Shown one piece after another: positions 61,550 to 64,000 of a stretch of 64,000 nt of DNA. Source of the DNA: Cornus controversa (lineage: Eukaryota > Streptophyta > Magnoliopsida > Cornales > Cornaceae); assembly GCA_026545225.1 (NCBI GenBank), contig CM048851.1, forward strand, positions 34,871,956 through 34,935,955, given 5' to 3'. How positions within the stretch are numbered: position 1 is the stretch's first letter; each line of letters opens with the position of its first letter. A program made the position numbers and the translations under genes. Under the pieces are notes generated by a model. That model saw only the letters and a list, made by a program, of their open reading frames with translations. It had not been told where the DNA came from and ran no database searches.

Positions 61550-63407
61550 TACTATTCTTTTGGAAATTCTCAACACTCTATCCTTCTTATATTTCTGAAT
61601 TCTTTTTCAAATAAATCATTCTCAAGTGAAACTTCTTTGATGACTGTCACTACAAAACTATTTTTGACTATATTATTTTTAGTGTTGTCTATCTTGATTA
61701 TAAAAAGAAACAATTTTTTTTTGCAACTTGTCACTTTGTCATAAAATTCATTCATCTTCTTGTCCTACAAAAAGAACAAATTTATTTTAGTAATATTGAT
61801 ACATCTCAAATGAATTATTTTATTTATAAATTTTACGAGTGAGGGAAAAAGTATTACCTCACTTTTCAACTGTATTAGTTCATCTAGTGAACAATTTATT
61901 AATAATTGAGAATCATTAAATATTATTAAATATGCATTATTTGTTATATCTTTGACTCAAAATTGCATCATAAATCTGCATAAATGAGTATACTTCATTG
62001 ATACATAATAATAAAGAATGATATATTTGACATATTGTAATTTTTTTAAAAAAATAGAATGTTTGAAGATATAATAATACATTTGAAAGTATTTAGCGTC
62101 TTTTGTTTTGCAATTAGTACAACTGAGTCCATCATTTCATACTTTAACTTTCTTTTTGCATTGCTTACATGTATTGTACCATGGTTCGGATGCATTTTTA
62201 ATCTCTATAATTCTTGCTTCAAAAAAGTAATGTATTTTCTGCAAGTTGAGTGACAAAATATATTATAATATTGATACATTTCAAATGAATTGTTTTATTC
62301 ATAAATTTTATGAGTGAGGAAAAAAGTATTACCTGACTTTTTAACTGTATTAGCTCATCTAGTGAATAATTTATTAATGATTGAGAATTATTAAATATTG
62401 TTAAATATGCATTATTTGTTATATCTTTGACTCGAAATTGCATCATAAATGAGTATACTTCATTGATGCATAATAATAAAGAATGACATATTTGTCATAT
62501 TGTAATTTTTTTTATAAATAAAATGTTTGAAGATATAATAATACATTTGAAAGCATTTAACGTCTTTTGTTTTGCAATTAGTACAACTTAGTCAATCTTT
62601 TCGTACTTTAACTTTCTTCTTGCATTGCTTACATGTATTGTACCATGGTTCGAATACATTTTTAATCTTTATAATTCTTGCTTCAAAAAAATATTGTGTT
62701 TTCTGCAAGTTGAGTGACAAAATATATTTTTTAAATAGAAATTAATTATAATCATGTGATATAATAAAGAAAAATTAAATGAATATATAAAAAAATAATA
62801 ATTTAATACCTTGAATGCCATTGTAGATTTTTCAATTATGTCTTTAAGTGAATTTTTTCAACCTCTTCGAATAATTGATATTTTGAACTTGAAATAAGAG
62901 CATCTATGTCTTTGTAATTTACATTTTCTTCAACATATCAAAGCGTAGTAAATTATTGGAACAATATGTTGTTGATATGTACATATACACTTCTGTTTGA
63001 TTTTTTAACTATTGATAGTGGATTAGCTTCCACCAACCATGTCTTACCGGTCATGATATTCTTTAAGTAAAATAAATAATTAAAACCTAATGTAAGTAAG
63101 AAGAAATAAATAACCAATTAATATCATAATGCTTTGAATATTTCAATTTTCATATTAATTTGTAATGTAGATTCCAGTTATATTTGAAGACCCAAGCTTG
63201 AAATATATTATTATTTTTTATTTTATGTTCATTTAGATATAATAAAAAATATAAAGTGAATGATTATAATGTTGTGTGATAAGTTACCTTTGAATGTGTT
63301 AATTGACAAATGTGTAACTGTAATAATAGGTCTTTCGTTTATTAGCTTCATTATCAAATTTCCTTCATTTTCAGCAAGATCGTCCCATAATGTCAAAATA
63401 ATTATTC
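61550..63407 (-). pseudogene. Degenerate RPA1-like (replication protein A large subunit) fragments
   Basis: Minus-strand pieces in gene order. 63288-63407 is an intact-looking exon: IILTLWDDLAENEGNLIMKL, then INERPIITVTHLSIN, the wording of an RPA OB-fold. About 62990-63050 gives TGKTWLVEANPLSIVKKSN. About 62830-62940 gives EENVNYKDIDALISSSKYQL. Two copies of the zinc-ribbon part (EPWYNTCKQCKKKVKV ... CTNCKTKD) lie near 62570-62700 and 62080-62230, both with an in-frame stop. Such RPA1-like genes are numerous in plants, some carried by Helitrons. Frame breaks and the duplication argue for a dead copy. Confidence 0.55.
61785..62735. repeat. Tandem duplication of about 475 bp within the RPA1-like pseudogene
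   Basis: 61785-62265 and 62266-62735 are about 90% identical, for example gtattgtaccatggttcg and gaagatataataatacattt in both. The duplicated part contains the zinc-ribbon segment. Confidence 0.85.
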
Positions 63408-63409
63408 CT

Positions 63410-64000
63410 GAATTGTTATAAAAAATAATTAATTCAATATTTTATAATAGTAATTATGAGCATTTATGTAGTGTTATAATGTTGTACCTCATATATACTA
63501 TAATGATGTCTTGCAATTTGGATGTCCCTCCATTATTCTTCTTAACTATGTTGAATGCAAAAGATGCTTCAATAATGATTCTCGATTTAGGACTAAGAAT
63601 TGTTCTTGCCATTTGAAAGTCGTGGTTTCGTTTTTCAGGTCTGGAATTGTCTCCGAGTCTGCAGCTGCTAGCTCTGAAGGATCAATCGTGTAATAAGAGG
63701 TAGGATTTGTCTACGAGGTTATCGTACAACCCTCCAAAGTAAGTCTTCTGCGGGCCTATTCCTGATTGGCCCCATTCGTGTATGTAAAAAAGCGGGATAC
63801 CTTCTAGCCCGTGCTAGTGGGAGGATGCTTCCCCGTCTCGATTTGCCATTGGCCAGGCGCCCAAGTTTATATATAAGAGAAATAATATATAAGGAGAGTA
63901 AAGAGTTAAAAGAAAACAAACCTTTAGTTTTTTTTTTCATCAATGTACTTGTTTAAGTCCTTGAACTCCACAAAATTATATTTTATTTTTTCTAAACTTA
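63410..64000. other. Right-edge DNA with a GC-rich island
   Basis: 63630-63870 has much higher GC than its surroundings. On the minus strand it is open from 63943 to 63719 (containing LANGKSRRGSILPLARARRY); on the plus strand a frame ends SESAAASSEGSIV at 63693. I recognise neither. It may be the edge of a gene or element that continues beyond the window. Confidence 0.3.

Overview
This window is nuclear DNA from a flowering plant, most likely a eudicot. The genes carry GT-AG introns, the intergenic DNA is AT-rich, and the plant-only families present include a QUA2-type pectin methyltransferase, a 3-ketoacyl-CoA synthase and an ERD6-like sugar transporter. Typical plant repeats fill the rest: hAT and Mutator-like elements, LINE tails, a tRNA-derived SINE and a solo LTR. 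The species cannot be named from the sequence.

Layout: (1) 1-2.7 kb, minus strand: 5' part of a PMT28-like methyltransferase gene that runs off the left edge. (2) 3.9-5.6 kb, plus: a two-exon SAM-dependent methyltransferase of the leucine carboxyl methyltransferase superfamily. (3) 6-18 kb: repeat-rich DNA with one intact tRNA-Ala(UGC) gene, three decaying duplicates, a probable CD2BP2-like pseudogene fragment and several transposon relics. (4) 18.1-25.4 kb, plus: a complete Maf/HAM1-type nucleotide pyrophosphatase gene with two in-frame versions of the exon carrying the catalytic Asp. One encodes the ADT form and one the CDQ form. The intron between them holds nested transposons. (5) 27.6-34.2 kb, plus: the mitochondrial ribosomal protein uL6m gene, with the whole CDS in the last exon and probably long, intron-split leaders. 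(6) 35.8-37.3 kb, plus: an intronless KCS4-like 3-ketoacyl-CoA synthase. (7) 37.7-48.5 kb: repeats, including a foldback element with a perfect 9-bp target duplication. (8) 48.6-54.3 kb, minus: an 18-exon ERD6-like monosaccharide transporter whose exons give a 487-aa protein. (9) 54.3-64 kb: gene-poor DNA dominated by a minisatellite of about 117-bp units split by a 2.2-kb solo LTR, then a hAT element and degenerate RPA1-like fragments.

The genes do not form a pathway. PMT28, KCS4 and an ERD6-like transporter lie side by side in Arabidopsis (At1g19430, At1g19440, At1g19450, from memory). Their order here looks like an expanded ancestral block, with the LCMT-like, Maf and uL6m genes and much repeat DNA between them. 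The most unusual feature is the duplicated Maf exon. It could let one locus make two enzyme forms that differ at the active-site motif separating the YhdE-type and YceF-type Maf subfamilies.
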